Source: an uncultured Oscillospiraceae bacterium (GTDB taxonomy: Bacteria > Bacillota > Clostridia > Oscillospirales > Oscillospiraceae). From it: a DNA stretch of 64,000 nucleotides. Where the stretch lies: assembly GCA_944385275.1 (NCBI GenBank), contig CALWWP010000019.1, positions 1 through 64,000 of the forward strand. Reading direction: 5' to 3'. Below are positions 16,813-24,972 of this stretch, in pieces; within the stretch, counting starts at the first letter, position 1, and the number at the start of each line of letters is the position of its first letter. The position numbers were made by a program, and so were the translations under genes. A model generated the notes under the pieces. It was not told the origin of the DNA. It made no database searches and saw only the letters and a list, made by a program, of their open reading frames with translations.

Positions 16813-16887
16813 TGGCTGGGATGGCAGGGATCGAACCTGCGAATGCCAGAGTCAAAGTCTGGTGCCTTACCACTTGGCTACATCCCA
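16813..16887 (-). tRNA. tRNA-Gln (UUG)
   Basis: Minus-strand cloverleaf with acceptor TGGGATG/CATCCCA, anticodon loop CTTTGAC (anticodon TTG), T loop GTTCGATCC and encoded CCA. Confidence 0.96.
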
Positions 16888-16907
16888 ATGTAGCTGCTGG
16901 TAAAAAA

Positions 16908-16985
16908 TGGGGTGGATGATCGGACTCGAACCGACGGCCTCCAGGGCCACAACCTGGCGCTCTAACCACCTGAGCTACACCCACC
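16908..16985 (-). tRNA. tRNA-His (GUG)
   Basis: Minus-strand cloverleaf with anticodon loop TTGTGGC (anticodon GTG). The extra G at -1, diagnostic of tRNA-His, is encoded and faces C73; CCA is encoded. Confidence 0.96.
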
Positions 16986-17016
16986 ATCTCCACAGTACAG
17001 TCCCCTAAAAAAGGAC

Positions 17017-17093
17017 TGGCACGCCGGAAGGGATTCGAACCCCTGGCCTACTGCTTAGAAGGCAGTTGCTCTATCCTGCTGAGCTACCGGCGC
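17017..17093 (-). tRNA. tRNA-Arg (UCU)
   Basis: Minus-strand cloverleaf with acceptor GCGCCGG/CCGGCGT, anticodon loop CTTCTAA (anticodon TCT), T loop GGTTCGAATCC and encoded CCA. Confidence 0.96.
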
Positions 17094-17098
17094 ACAAT

Positions 17099-17172
17099 TG
17101 GAGCGGGTGATGGGAATCGAACCCACACAACCAGCTTGGAAGGCTGGGATTCTGCCATTGAACTACACCCGC
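17099..17172 (-). tRNA. tRNA-Gly (UCC)
   Basis: Minus-strand cloverleaf with acceptor GCGGGTG/CACCCGC, anticodon loop CTTCCAA (anticodon TCC) and encoded CCA. First tRNA of the cluster, just downstream of its promoter. Confidence 0.96.
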
Positions 17173-17201
17173 AAAACAGCTTACTATGAAAGTGCTAGAA
17201 A

Positions 17202-17231
17202 ATAATAGCACACTTCATCTCAAATTGTCAA
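17202..17231 (-). promoter_or_regulatory. Promoter of the tRNA cluster
   Basis: On the minus strand TTGACA and TATTAT are 18 bases apart, about 25 bases before the tRNA-Gly 5' end. All five tRNAs probably form one transcript ending at 16654. Confidence 0.75.
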
Positions 17232-17287
17232 TGCCTTTTTGATTAAAAGGCGCAGATTTATTAATAATAATTTCAGACAAGCGGATA

Positions 17288-17316
17288 TTGCACGCTGTTG
17301 TGATATATGTTATCAT
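17288..17316 (+). promoter_or_regulatory. Promoter of the DivIVA-like gene
   Basis: TTGCAC and TATCAT are 17 bases apart. The promoter covers the longer upstream reading frame, supporting the start at 17369. Confidence 0.65.
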
Positions 17317-17368
17317 AAAATTAAATAAATTGCAATCAAGTGCAATCAAGAAATATGGAGGTGCGGGT

Positions 17369-17986
17369 ATGGAAAACAACGGAAATTTCCGTGGAAAATT
17401 GTTTGGCGGATTCAACCGCCACGATGTTATCTCGTATCTTGAAATTTTATCCCGCGAGTCAAATGCCCTTCGCATAGAAAACGACAGCCAAAAAGAAAAG
17501 ATCGAGCAGCTTGAAGCCGAGCTATCTGAACTGCGTCCAAAAGCCGAACAGATTTCCGAGCTTGAGTCACGCCTAAAAGAAGCCGAAGATGCTCTTAGTG
17601 AAAAAAATCGTCAGATCTCTCTTTTGGAAGATAGCCTAGAAACTTACATGGCAGCTGCGAAAGAATACGCAGCCGCAAAAGAAAGACTTGTAGAAATGGA
17701 ACTTAGTGCCCACATGCGAGCCAAAAAAACCGAGCAGACGGCCGTAGAACAATCTAGGAAAGCTCTATCAAAATGCGCTGATGTAATAGGCGCTGTAGGA
17801 GAAGAATACGCCACGGTAATATCTGACACAGAAGAGACCGCCGCTCATGTTCGTGGCGAATTGTGTAGGCTCGGCGCAGAATTGGATGAGATCATAGCGG
17901 CCCTAGGCAGAAAATCAGAGGATTTCGGTAAGCTAAAAAAAACTTTGGAATTTCAGCAAGGAGAAACTGAACATGTCAATAAGTGA
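17369..17986 (+). CDS. DivIVA-like coiled-coil protein
   Basis: A 205-residue protein. The N terminus FRGKLFGGFNRHDVISYLEIL resembles the DivIVA membrane-curvature module (GFxxxDVxxYL). Residues 30-110 are a long coiled coil rich in Glu, Lys and Leu. The C-terminal part is also helical, without known domains. DivIVA relatives mark poles or septa. ATG 17369 follows GGAGG. The last 14 bases overlap the next gene. Confidence 0.6.
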   Translation: MENNGNFRGKLFGGFNRHDVISYLEILSRESNALRIENDSQKEKIEQLEAELSELRPKAEQISELESRLKEAEDALSEKNRQISLLEDSLETYMAAAKEYAAAKERLVEMELSAHMRAKKTEQTAVEQSRKALSKCADVIGAVGEEYATVISDTEETAAHVRGELCRLGAELDEIIAALGRKSEDFGKLKKTLEFQQGETEHVNK

Positions 17987-18722
17987 AGCCGTTATCAAGA
18001 GAAGAAGCACAAAAAAGTTCAATATGGAGCCGTTAAGCGAAGCGCTGGTTGATCAGATCGCCGATTATATAGCTGATATAGAAGTCCCAGACACAAGCAT
18101 CGACTGGGACTTTGATACACTTCCATATGAGGACATGGAACAGATAATTGACGCGCCGCCGTTTATAACTGCCCCGCACTATCTTGTGCTTAGAGCAGAA
18201 GAAAAAATGTTTCGTCTTCAAACTGCTGGCTTCATAGGTGAGCTTGCCTGTCTCAAAATGGCTGAGCTCGGCGTTTCGTCAATGTTTATGTCAGAGTGGG
18301 GTGCTTCTAAAGATTTTGAGGACAGCCTGCCGTTCGTCATTAGTATCGCATTTGGAATGTCCGATGAACCTTTTAGAACAGACATAAGTCAAGCAAAGAG
18401 AAAGCCGCTGTCTGATCTTGTCTCTGGCGATTGGGAACCTTATAGCGATATTTTGGAATCCGCAAGACTAGCGCCGTCTTACCGGAATTTGCAGCCTATC
18501 ACTTACAACGTATCCGAACACGACATACACATCTTTCGCCGCAAGGTTTTTTTTCTGGATCCTATAACAAATTACGCGGAGTGCATCGACGCCGGAGTTG
18601 CAATGGGGCAGATATATGCTGCTGGCTTATACGACGGCCATACAGTACGTTTTCGGACAGCAGATCCAAAGCCAGACGCCGGAAAAAAAAGCATCTATCA
18701 AATAACAGCAGTCATCGACTGA
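17973..18722 (+). CDS. Nitroreductase-family protein (TM1586-like)
   Basis: A 249-residue protein. AVIKRRSTKKFNMEPLSE at the N terminus is the FMN-contact motif of nitroreductases, and LESARLAPSYRNLQP in the second half repeats that pattern, as in the TM1586-type nitroreductases where two half-domains are fused. It should bind FMN; the substrate is unknown. It overlaps the DivIVA-like gene by 14 bases, so translation is coupled. A terminator follows directly. Confidence 0.75.
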   Translation: MSISEAVIKRRSTKKFNMEPLSEALVDQIADYIADIEVPDTSIDWDFDTLPYEDMEQIIDAPPFITAPHYLVLRAEEKMFRLQTAGFIGELACLKMAELGVSSMFMSEWGASKDFEDSLPFVISIAFGMSDEPFRTDISQAKRKPLSDLVSGDWEPYSDILESARLAPSYRNLQPITYNVSEHDIHIFRRKVFFLDPITNYAECIDAGVAMGQIYAAGLYDGHTVRFRTADPKPDAGKKSIYQITAVID

Positions 18723-18728
18723 AAATCA

Positions 18729-18756
18729 ACTGGCATGGCCATACGGCCATGCCAGT
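18729..18756. terminator. Terminator between convergent genes
   Basis: Twelve-pair stem actggcatggcc/ggccatgccagt with loop atac, followed by TTTT on the plus strand. The minus strand has a weaker T-rich tail, so it may also serve the XRE gene. Confidence 0.85.
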
Positions 18757-18758
18757 TT

Positions 18759-19436
18759 TTATCTTTTTGCCTCATGTTTCCTCACTGCTTCTAAAATTAT
18801 CCTGTAAATCAGCAGTAAAAGTATCGAAAGCTGTACTGTCAAAGTGTTCAGCAGATAATCCGAAATCGTGTAGACCGAATCAGCAAGAGAAAAGGTAACC
18901 GTACACAGCATCACGCCAGCATAAAACAGCAGCAAATAAAGGAAGCACGTTTTCAAATCAGGTATTTGCTTTGTATTCATAAGCAGCATTATTTCGGCTA
19001 ACGCTCCAATTACAGCAGCCGCCCCCGCAGCACCGTAAATCAGTTTCCCAATATGGACAAACAAAAAACGCGTCTGATAATAGTCTTCTAGCCCTGTGTC
19101 TAATCCCAAACGATTTATTGGAGTAAAAGACAAATTTGTGAACAAAAGTATAGAAGACCCTGCAAATACAAGCAGGAGAACCGCAGCGGCAACCACAACA
19201 GCTGTTCTCCGAATTCTCTTGAGCTTTTTCTGTTCTTCACTTACACCATATAGTACTGAAGAAATATCCGTTCCATATACATCTGCCAGTTTAATTAGCA
19301 TTTCGATATCAGGCTGAGTTCTTCCGGACTCATAGCTAGATATTGCCTGTCTGGTAACGTGTACAAGCTCCGCCACTTTTTCCTGCGTCATTCCGGATAT
19401 CAAACGCAGATCTCGGAGATTTTTATGAATATCCAT
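18759..19436 (-). CDS. XRE-family regulator with membrane domain
   Basis: A 225-residue protein. Residues 5-60 are a clear helix-turn-helix (SGMTQEKVAELVHVTRQAISSYESG). After a basic linker come about four membrane helices (about 83-105, 125-150, 160-185, 190-212). Such membrane-tethered XRE proteins are common in Clostridia and may sense envelope or membrane signals; no target is apparent. GGGGGAA precedes the ATG. It is a single-gene unit between two terminators. Confidence 0.8.
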   Translation of the reverse strand: MDIHKNLRDLRLISGMTQEKVAELVHVTRQAISSYESGRTQPDIEMLIKLADVYGTDISSVLYGVSEEQKKLKRIRRTAVVVAAAVLLLVFAGSSILLFTNLSFTPINRLGLDTGLEDYYQTRFLFVHIGKLIYGAAGAAAVIGALAEIMLLMNTKQIPDLKTCFLYLLLFYAGVMLCTVTFSLADSVYTISDYLLNTLTVQLSILLLLIYRIILEAVRKHEAKR

Positions 19437-19540
19437 GTTGCTTCCCCCTTAATTTTTCTCTATACCAAGCATATGTAAAGCATCGAAGAAGGTCAAGAAA
19501 CATTTTGTTGCGAGGCTTATTTTATATAGTGGAAACAAAT

Positions 19541-19566
19541 ACGGACAGCTGAAAACAGCTGTCCGT
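19541..19566 (-). terminator. Terminator after the membrane protein gene
   Basis: Eleven-pair stem acggacagctg/cagctgtccgt with a four-base loop. On the minus strand ATTTGTTT follows, a moderate T-run. It ends the rpmE-hflX-membrane protein unit. Confidence 0.7.
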
Positions 19567-19575
19567 TAGTAGTTC

Positions 19576-20430
19576 TCATTTGTCTTTTCCAGCTCCAACT
19601 AAAGCAGATTCGTCTTCACCGTCAGCACCATCAATTTTTGTAGGGATAAATCTTGTTGCAAATTTATTTTTCCCCTTACCTTTAACATAAAAATAGCCTA
19701 TTATTGAAAAAACTATAGCTCCTATAAAATTGACAAACAGGTCTGCCATAGTGTCGTATAGACCAACATCTATGTAACCGCCGTAGTTCCACATTTCTCC
19801 GTTAACCGCAACACTCTGTATATCTACAGTTACGGGAACATTCCTTCCATCCGGATTGAGGAGCACAGAGCTTATGCTCGTTAGAACTGTATCCTTCTGC
19901 ATATCAGTATTGAAGAAATAATCCATTCCAAATTCAAAAAACTCCCACAAAACTCCTATCGTCATCGAAAATGTAAAGGCAACCATACTCACAAAAAACG
20001 GCGACATTTTAAATGCAAACTTATCATTTTGATTGAGTATGTCTATAAATGCTATCCCCACTGCGGCGCATATAAACCCATTCGTTGTATGCAGCAGCGT
20101 ATCCCAATATGGGAAAAGTATATAATACTCTCTTATCTCTCCAAGGATCTCCGCCGCAAAGATAAAAATGAGTACTATGATCTCAAGTGTATCCGGGATA
20201 TCTATTTTGATCCTTCTTTCAATAAAAGACGGTATCATAAACAAAACAAGCGTAAACAAACACAACAGCACATTGTAGTAGTCTTTATTCAAAGCCTGTA
20301 AAACCATAGTGATTACTATCAAAAGACGCAGTATAAAATACACTGAAAAAAGCACTGGATTTTTCTTCATCCCATCACGAGTATCATCGACAAATCCCCC
20401 TCGTACTCTTTTCTTTTCTTTCCGGCTCAT
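19576..20430 (-). CDS. Polytopic membrane protein (DUF2238/YjdF-like)
   Basis: A 284-residue protein with about six membrane helices after a basic N terminus. The loop YWDTLLHTTNGFICAAVG and the later GVLWEFFEFGMDYFF resemble the conserved polar helices of the DUF2238/YjdF family, whose function is unknown. A region near residues 195-230 is probably external. Start ATG 20430 overlaps the hflX stop as ATGA, implying coupling; the upstream extension to 20496 has no ribosome site. Confidence 0.65.
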   Translation of the reverse strand: MSRKEKKRVRGGFVDDTRDGMKKNPVLFSVYFILRLLIVITMVLQALNKDYYNVLLCLFTLVLFMIPSFIERRIKIDIPDTLEIIVLIFIFAAEILGEIREYYILFPYWDTLLHTTNGFICAAVGIAFIDILNQNDKFAFKMSPFFVSMVAFTFSMTIGVLWEFFEFGMDYFFNTDMQKDTVLTSISSVLLNPDGRNVPVTVDIQSVAVNGEMWNYGGYIDVGLYDTMADLFVNFIGAIVFSIIGYFYVKGKGKNKFATRFIPTKIDGADGEDESALVGAGKDK

Positions 20431-21716
20431 AGTCCCATCCCTTCTCCAGAGTTTACAGCATATTGCCTCAAGCGGGCATATGCCTCCGCCGAACACATAG
20501 CTGTCACTGATATTCCCTGCTCAAGATATTCAATATTGCTCACGCTACACGTCCTGTGCAGATATTCAAGCAGATCCCCTCTTGTATGAGGAAGCATGAA
20601 TTTTATCAAGCGTACATGTCTGCCCAAAGCTTCTGCTATCTTATCGCGAAGCGCATCAAGTCCCTCTCCGGTACGCGCCGATACAACTACGCCGTTCGAA
20701 TCGATCGGCGGTATCTCTCCAGGACAAAGATCGATTTTGTTGTAAACATTTATCCGAGGTATATCTGTTGCCCCGAGTTCTTCTATCAGCTGCTCTACTA
20801 CTTTGGCCTGCTCCCGCCAATCAGGATTTGACAGATCTACAACATGCAGCAAAACATTTGCCATGCACAGCTCTTCAAGAGTGGCCTTGAACGCCTCTAT
20901 GAGCATGTGCGGCAGTTTGCGTATAAATCCTACAGTATCTGACAGCAGTACTGTTATATTTCCGTTCACAGCCATCTGCCTTGTAGTTGTATCCAGCGTA
21001 TCGAAAAGCCTGTTTCCAGTCTGGATATTGTCTCCGGTCATGGCATTAAGCAAAGTTGACTTGCCGGCATTGGTATATCCTACAAGAGCGACTGTCGGAA
21101 TGTGATTTTTTTCTCTGAGACGTCTTTGAGTGCCGCGTACCCGCCTAACACTCTCAAGCTCAGACTCCAGCTTCTGTATTTTACGGCGTATATGTCTGCG
21201 GTCTGTTTCCAGCTGTGTTTCACCCGGTCCTCTGGTTCCTATATGGCCTCCCCCTGATGCCGTCTGCCTCACAAGGTGTGTCCACATACCGGTCAATCGC
21301 GGGAGCATGTACTTATATTGTGCAAGCTCAACTTGGAGCCGGCCCTCACGCGTGCGCGCACGGCTTGCAAAAATATCCAATATCAACCCGCTTCTGTCGA
21401 GCACTCGTACTCCCAACTCATCGGAAACAGCTTTCATCTGCGATGGAGACAGCTCATTGTCAAAAACCACCAAAGAGCAGTTCTCATCTTCGACAAGCTG
21501 CTTTACCTCCCGTAGTTTTCCTGCGCCTATAAAGCTTTTTGGGTCTGGCGACGGACGAGCCTGAAGCACTGTTCCGCATGCCTCTCCTCCAGCTGTGCTA
21601 AGCAGATCCTCCAGCTCTTCCATAGTAGCTTCGGTCGAACGCTCGCCCGGATCCATACTGTCGGCATATAAACCGACAAGTACGGCGCGTTCCAGTTCCT
21701 TATCTGAAGTGTTGAT
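20427..21716 (-). CDS. hflX: Ribosome-associated GTPase HflX, probable non-AUG start
   Basis: A GTPase that splits stalled or heat-damaged 70S ribosomes. The N-terminal domain is followed by a helical pair, G1 GYTNAGKST, G3 DTVGF, G4 NKID and G5 SART. The first ATG is at 21656, but the 20 in-frame codons ahead of it read NTSDKELERAVLVGLYADS after the first one, which fits the conserved first strand of HflX. AGGGGAG ends six bases before an ATC at 21716, and no ATG, GTG or TTG lies in between. I place the start at this ATC; 21656 is the fallback. Confidence 0.85.
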   Translation of the reverse strand: MNTSDKELERAVLVGLYADSMDPGERSTEATMEELEDLLSTAGGEACGTVLQARPSPDPKSFIGAGKLREVKQLVEDENCSLVVFDNELSPSQMKAVSDELGVRVLDRSGLILDIFASRARTREGRLQVELAQYKYMLPRLTGMWTHLVRQTASGGGHIGTRGPGETQLETDRRHIRRKIQKLESELESVRRVRGTQRRLREKNHIPTVALVGYTNAGKSTLLNAMTGDNIQTGNRLFDTLDTTTRQMAVNGNITVLLSDTVGFIRKLPHMLIEAFKATLEELCMANVLLHVVDLSNPDWREQAKVVEQLIEELGATDIPRINVYNKIDLCPGEIPPIDSNGVVVSARTGEGLDALRDKIAEALGRHVRLIKFMLPHTRGDLLEYLHRTCSVSNIEYLEQGISVTAMCSAEAYARLRQYAVNSGEGMGL

Positions 21717-21744
21717 ATTTATCTCCCCTTTTTAGTGATAAAAA

Positions 21745-21770
21745 TGACCTGCGCCAAATGACGCAGGTCA
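21745..21770 (-). terminator. Terminator after rpmE
   Basis: Nine-pair stem tgacctgcg/cgcaggtca, followed by TTTTTATC on the minus strand. It sits between rpmE and the hflX ribosome site, so hflX must have its own promoter or depend on read-through. Confidence 0.85.
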
Positions 21771-21784
21771 CGCAGATATCAAAT

Positions 21785-21985
21785 TTATTTCAGGCCAAAC
21801 TTCTTGTTGAACTTGTCAACACGGCCGCTTGTATCGACCAGCTTCTGCTTTCCCGTAAAGAACGGGTGACACTTGGAGCAGATTTCAACCTTGATATCCT
21901 TTTTGGTAGAACCAGTCTCGATGACCTCGCCGCATGCACATCTGATAGTGGTCTGCTGGTAGTTTGGATGGATTCCTTCTTTCAT
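21785..21985 (-). CDS. rpmE: 50S ribosomal protein L31 (zinc type)
   Basis: A 66-residue L31 with the zinc-binding set CAC and CSKC, so it is the C+ form used in zinc-replete cells. [10 protein letters not shown] is the classic N terminus. ATG 21985 follows GAGGTGA; the longer frame to 22054 has no site. A stable hairpin lies about 100 bases upstream in the leader. Confidence 0.95.
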   Translation of the reverse strand: MKEGIHPNYQQTTIRCACGEVIETGSTKKDIKVEICSKCHPFFTGKQKLVDTSGRVDKFNKKFGLK

Positions 21986-22087
21986 TGTTTGCTCACCTCT
22001 TTCACCCATTTTGTCAGCATGAAGCATTTTAGCATACCTCTGCAAAAAAATCAAGATATTTTTTTAATCCCGGAACAAAATAGCAAA

Positions 22088-22113
22088 GCGCGGCACAACT
22101 AACGGTGCCGCGC
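22088..22113 (-). promoter_or_regulatory. Hairpin in the rpmE leader
   Basis: Nine-pair stem gcgcggcac/gtgccgcgc, about 100 bases before rpmE. The tail on the minus strand is T-rich but broken (TTTGCTATTTTG). No gene ends here on either strand, so an L31 leader or attenuator is more likely than a plain terminator. The rest of 22114-22320 shows no gene. Confidence 0.5.
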
Positions 22114-22320
22114 AATGCAAGATAGAGAAAACGAACAGCATAAATCACACTGTTATATTACCACTCGCTATAGGAAAAGACAAATTCAAATTGCTGATAG
22201 TCGAAATTGATTTAGCTAATTTTAAATTTATATGAAATAACACTAGAATATTGTGGGCAGAATTGTTATGATAGTAACATCAATGGCATTTAGCAGCACT
22301 AGATAACAGGAGGTCTTCCG

Positions 22321-24264
22321 GTGAACTATCTGACATTCATTTTTCCTGTACAGATACTTGGTGCAATAGGCTTATTCTATATTTATTATTCATACCGATG
22401 CCGCAATGAAGAAAGGCTAAGAAGATACTGGCCCGATCCTGCTGCTATTAGTCCCATCTTGGATGGTCAAAGCGAGCACGGGGAAGATCAAGATGAAATA
22501 AGAGCTAAAATACTTCAAGAAAAAAGAACACCTTTCCATCTTTTTTATTTAACTCGCTCAGATATTCTTCCCATGCTCATTATAACGTTCATATATGCTG
22601 TCGTTGCATTCATAAACCTCGGCAACACATACAGCGCCGAGTCTTTTAGGACCTTCGAAGAAGGCGACAGCACTTCGTTTGAGTTTTCAGAACCTGTAGA
22701 CATCTCAAAAGTCATGTATTTTTCCGGGCTTGGTACCGGTTCATATAAACTGTATTTTTCTTCAGATGGAATCAACTACAGCGAGCAGGTCTCCATGGAG
22801 CAAAATTATGATGACATATTCAAATGGCAGACTGCCGAACTGGATGAAAACACCTGCTCAGGCGTCCGATTTGTCAAGATTCGCGGAACGGCTAGATTCA
22901 TGGAGCTTGGCGAACTCGCCATATTTAACGAAAACGGCATTATTCCTTTAGAGACTATCGTTTTTGACGAATCCGATGCTGCTCTTTTTGACGAACAGGA
23001 AAATGTTCCCGAACAGTATTTATATGAAAACAGTACCTATTTTGACGAGATATATCATGCTCGTACAGCGTACGAACACCTTGAAAACATCTACCCATAC
23101 GAGGTATCGCATCCGCCTCTTGGCAAGCTCATAATATCAATAGGCATCTCCATATTTGGCCTAAATCCCTTTGGCTGGCGCTTTATGGGCACATTGTTCG
23201 GCGTCTTGATGCTGCCTCTTATGTATATTTTCCTGAAAAATATATTCGGCAAAACTGCCATATCGGTCTGTGGAACTGTCCTCTTTGCGTCCGATTTCAT
23301 GCACTTTACTCAAACGCGTATAGCAACGATAGATACCTACGGCGTATTTTTTATAATGCTGATGTTTTTGTTCATGTACCGCTACATTGCCCAGCCGTAT
23401 GACACACCTTTCCGAAAAACTGCGCTGCCTCTTTTCCTGAGCGGATTGTTTTTTGGCATAGGCTCCGCCAGCAAATGGATCGTAATATACGGCGGCGCAG
23501 GACTGTGTGTGATCTATATCATCCATCAAGTGCGGCGCGGACTTTATTGCAAATATGCAGATCAGCTGCATGAATATTGGCCATACCTAATAAAAACGCT
23601 TCTTTTCAGCATCCTCTCATTCATAGTCATTCCGCTACTCATCTACTATATCTCTTATTGGCCGTACGGTACTTCTCAGGGTATGAGTGTACCATCCATG
23701 TTTTTTAGTTCCGACTATTTTAAAACCGTCTGGGACAACCAAGTATTTATGTTCACCTACCACAGTGGACTGGAGGCCACCCATTCATACGGATCCCCTT
23801 GGTGGCAGTGGGTGCTCGATATAAGACCTATTTTATATTATCGCGAATACTTCAACAACGACACCATAAAGTCTGCAATATCCGCCTTCGGAAATCCCGC
23901 AGTATGGTGGGGCGGACTCCCGGCAATCTTTATTTTGGCTTGGTCCGCATTCAAAAGGCACGACGGCATCGCTCTGTTTATCCTAATAGGTTATCTGGCT
24001 CAGCTTCTTCCTTGGACAATAATTACTCGAGTTGTTTTTATCTATCATTATTTTCCATCTACTGTCTTTCTCATACTCGCTTTAAGCTATATCTTTAACA
24101 GGCTTTGGGAGATCAACGGGAATCGGAGCGAGATCGTTGTGATCGCATATACCTCAATAACAGCAGTACTTTTTATAATGTTTTACCCATCCTTGAGCGC
24201 AATGCCAGTGTCCCAATGGTACACCAGCAATATACTCCGCTGGCTGTATTCATGGCCTGTTTGA
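22321..24264 (+). CDS. Protein O-mannosyltransferase-like glycosyltransferase with inserted discoidin-like domain
   Basis: A 647-residue integral membrane protein of the GT39/PMT superfamily. The acidic catalytic motif is clear in YFDEIYHARTAYE (about residues 239-251), followed by HPPLGK. PMT enzymes move a sugar from a lipid-phosphate donor to Ser/Thr or another acceptor on the outer face. Unusually, residues about 105-225, between the first helices and the catalytic loop, read like an F5/8 type C (discoidin) domain. About ten membrane helices follow. GTG 22321 follows AGGAGG. It precedes rpiB by 29 bases. Confidence 0.8.
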   Translation: MNYLTFIFPVQILGAIGLFYIYYSYRCRNEERLRRYWPDPAAISPILDGQSEHGEDQDEIRAKILQEKRTPFHLFYLTRSDILPMLIITFIYAVVAFINLGNTYSAESFRTFEEGDSTSFEFSEPVDISKVMYFSGLGTGSYKLYFSSDGINYSEQVSMEQNYDDIFKWQTAELDENTCSGVRFVKIRGTARFMELGELAIFNENGIIPLETIVFDESDAALFDEQENVPEQYLYENSTYFDEIYHARTAYEHLENIYPYEVSHPPLGKLIISIGISIFGLNPFGWRFMGTLFGVLMLPLMYIFLKNIFGKTAISVCGTVLFASDFMHFTQTRIATIDTYGVFFIMLMFLFMYRYIAQPYDTPFRKTALPLFLSGLFFGIGSASKWIVIYGGAGLCVIYIIHQVRRGLYCKYADQLHEYWPYLIKTLLFSILSFIVIPLLIYYISYWPYGTSQGMSVPSMFFSSDYFKTVWDNQVFMFTYHSGLEATHSYGSPWWQWVLDIRPILYYREYFNNDTIKSAISAFGNPAVWWGGLPAIFILAWSAFKRHDGIALFILIGYLAQLLPWTIITRVVFIYHYFPSTVFLILALSYIFNRLWEINGNRSEIVVIAYTSITAVLFIMFYPSLSAMPVSQWYTSNILRWLYSWPV

Positions 24265-24293
24265 TATAAAAATACGAAAGGAGCAACAAAACT

Positions 24294-24719
24294 ATGATTG
24301 CACTCGGAAGTGACCACGCCGGCTTGGAGCTCAAGCGTGAAGTTATGAAATACCTTGAAGAAAAAGGCTTGGAATACAAGGATTACGGCACTTGCACCGC
24401 TGACAGCTGCGATTATCCGATTTATGGAAAAGCCGTAGGAAAGGCCGTATCTTCAGGTGAATGCGAAAAAGGGATTTTGATCTGCGGCACCGGACTCGGT
24501 ATATCCATAGCGGCCAATAAAATACCAGGTGTACGAGCCGCCTGTTGCTCCGACTGCTTCTCAGCCGAAATGTCCAGACGTCACAACGACTCCAACATTC
24601 TTGCTTTTGGCGCGCGAGTCGTAGGTTCAGGACTTGCTCTAAAGATAGTGGAGTGCTGGCTCAATACAGAGTTTGAAGGCGGACGCCATGCCCGCCGCGT
24701 TGCCATGATCGAGGACTGA
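24294..24719 (+). CDS. rpiB: Ribose 5-phosphate isomerase B
   Basis: A 141-residue RpiB/LacAB-family isomerase, interconverting ribose 5-phosphate and ribulose 5-phosphate. ALGSDHAG at the N terminus, GILICGTGLGISIAANK with the catalytic Cys, and CCSDCFSAEMSRRHND are diagnostic. AAAGGAG precedes the ATG. Four bases separate it from the next small gene. Confidence 0.94.
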   Translation: MIALGSDHAGLELKREVMKYLEEKGLEYKDYGTCTADSCDYPIYGKAVGKAVSSGECEKGILICGTGLGISIAANKIPGVRAACCSDCFSAEMSRRHNDSNILAFGARVVGSGLALKIVECWLNTEFEGGRHARRVAMIED

Positions 24720-24723
24720 TCCA

Positions 24724-24909
24724 ATGAGCGGAAAACAGCGAGAAAAAATCTATAAAAGCAGGAATCCTTGGAGACTTATTTTGAAAATATGCCTCAGTAT
24801 TCTGGCGCTCTTAATTATTTTGGCTGTTTTGATATTCTTTGGATTGCAAAAATATATCGTCTATACTCCAGACGGCGTCGTACTGGACGTACCGTTTTTT
24901 AGCCGGTAA
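24724..24909 (+). CDS. Small single-pass membrane protein, possibly truncated
   Basis: A 61-residue protein: a basic N terminus (residues 1-17), one membrane helix (18-42) and a short outer tail ending TPDGVVLDVPFFSR. The tail looks like the first residues of a larger secreted domain that breaks off, and a terminator follows immediately. It may be a truncated gene or a genuine small protein. It starts four bases after rpiB, so is translated from the same message. Confidence 0.6.
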   Translation: MSGKQREKIYKSRNPWRLILKICLSILALLIILAVLIFFGLQKYIVYTPDGVVLDVPFFSR

Positions 24910-24930
24910 GCAATCTCAACACAACAGGAA

Positions 24931-24965
24931 AAACCCCGCTGCAGCTTAAAACTTGCAGCGGGGTT
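24931..24965. terminator. Bidirectional terminator
   Basis: Thirteen-pair stem aaaccccgctgca/tgcagcggggttt with T-rich tails on both strands. It ends the PMT-rpiB unit and the convergent ATP-grasp gene. Confidence 0.9.
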
Positions 24966-24972
24966 TGTTTTT

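Noticed and set aside
16606..16993. Open frames on both strands through the tRNA cluster.
   Set aside because: They translate tRNA genes; typical false predictions such as GSNLRMP-like peptides.
19541..19566. Considered as an operator palindrome rather than a terminator.
   Set aside because: It lies just beyond a stop codon with a moderate T-run, so termination is the simpler reading.
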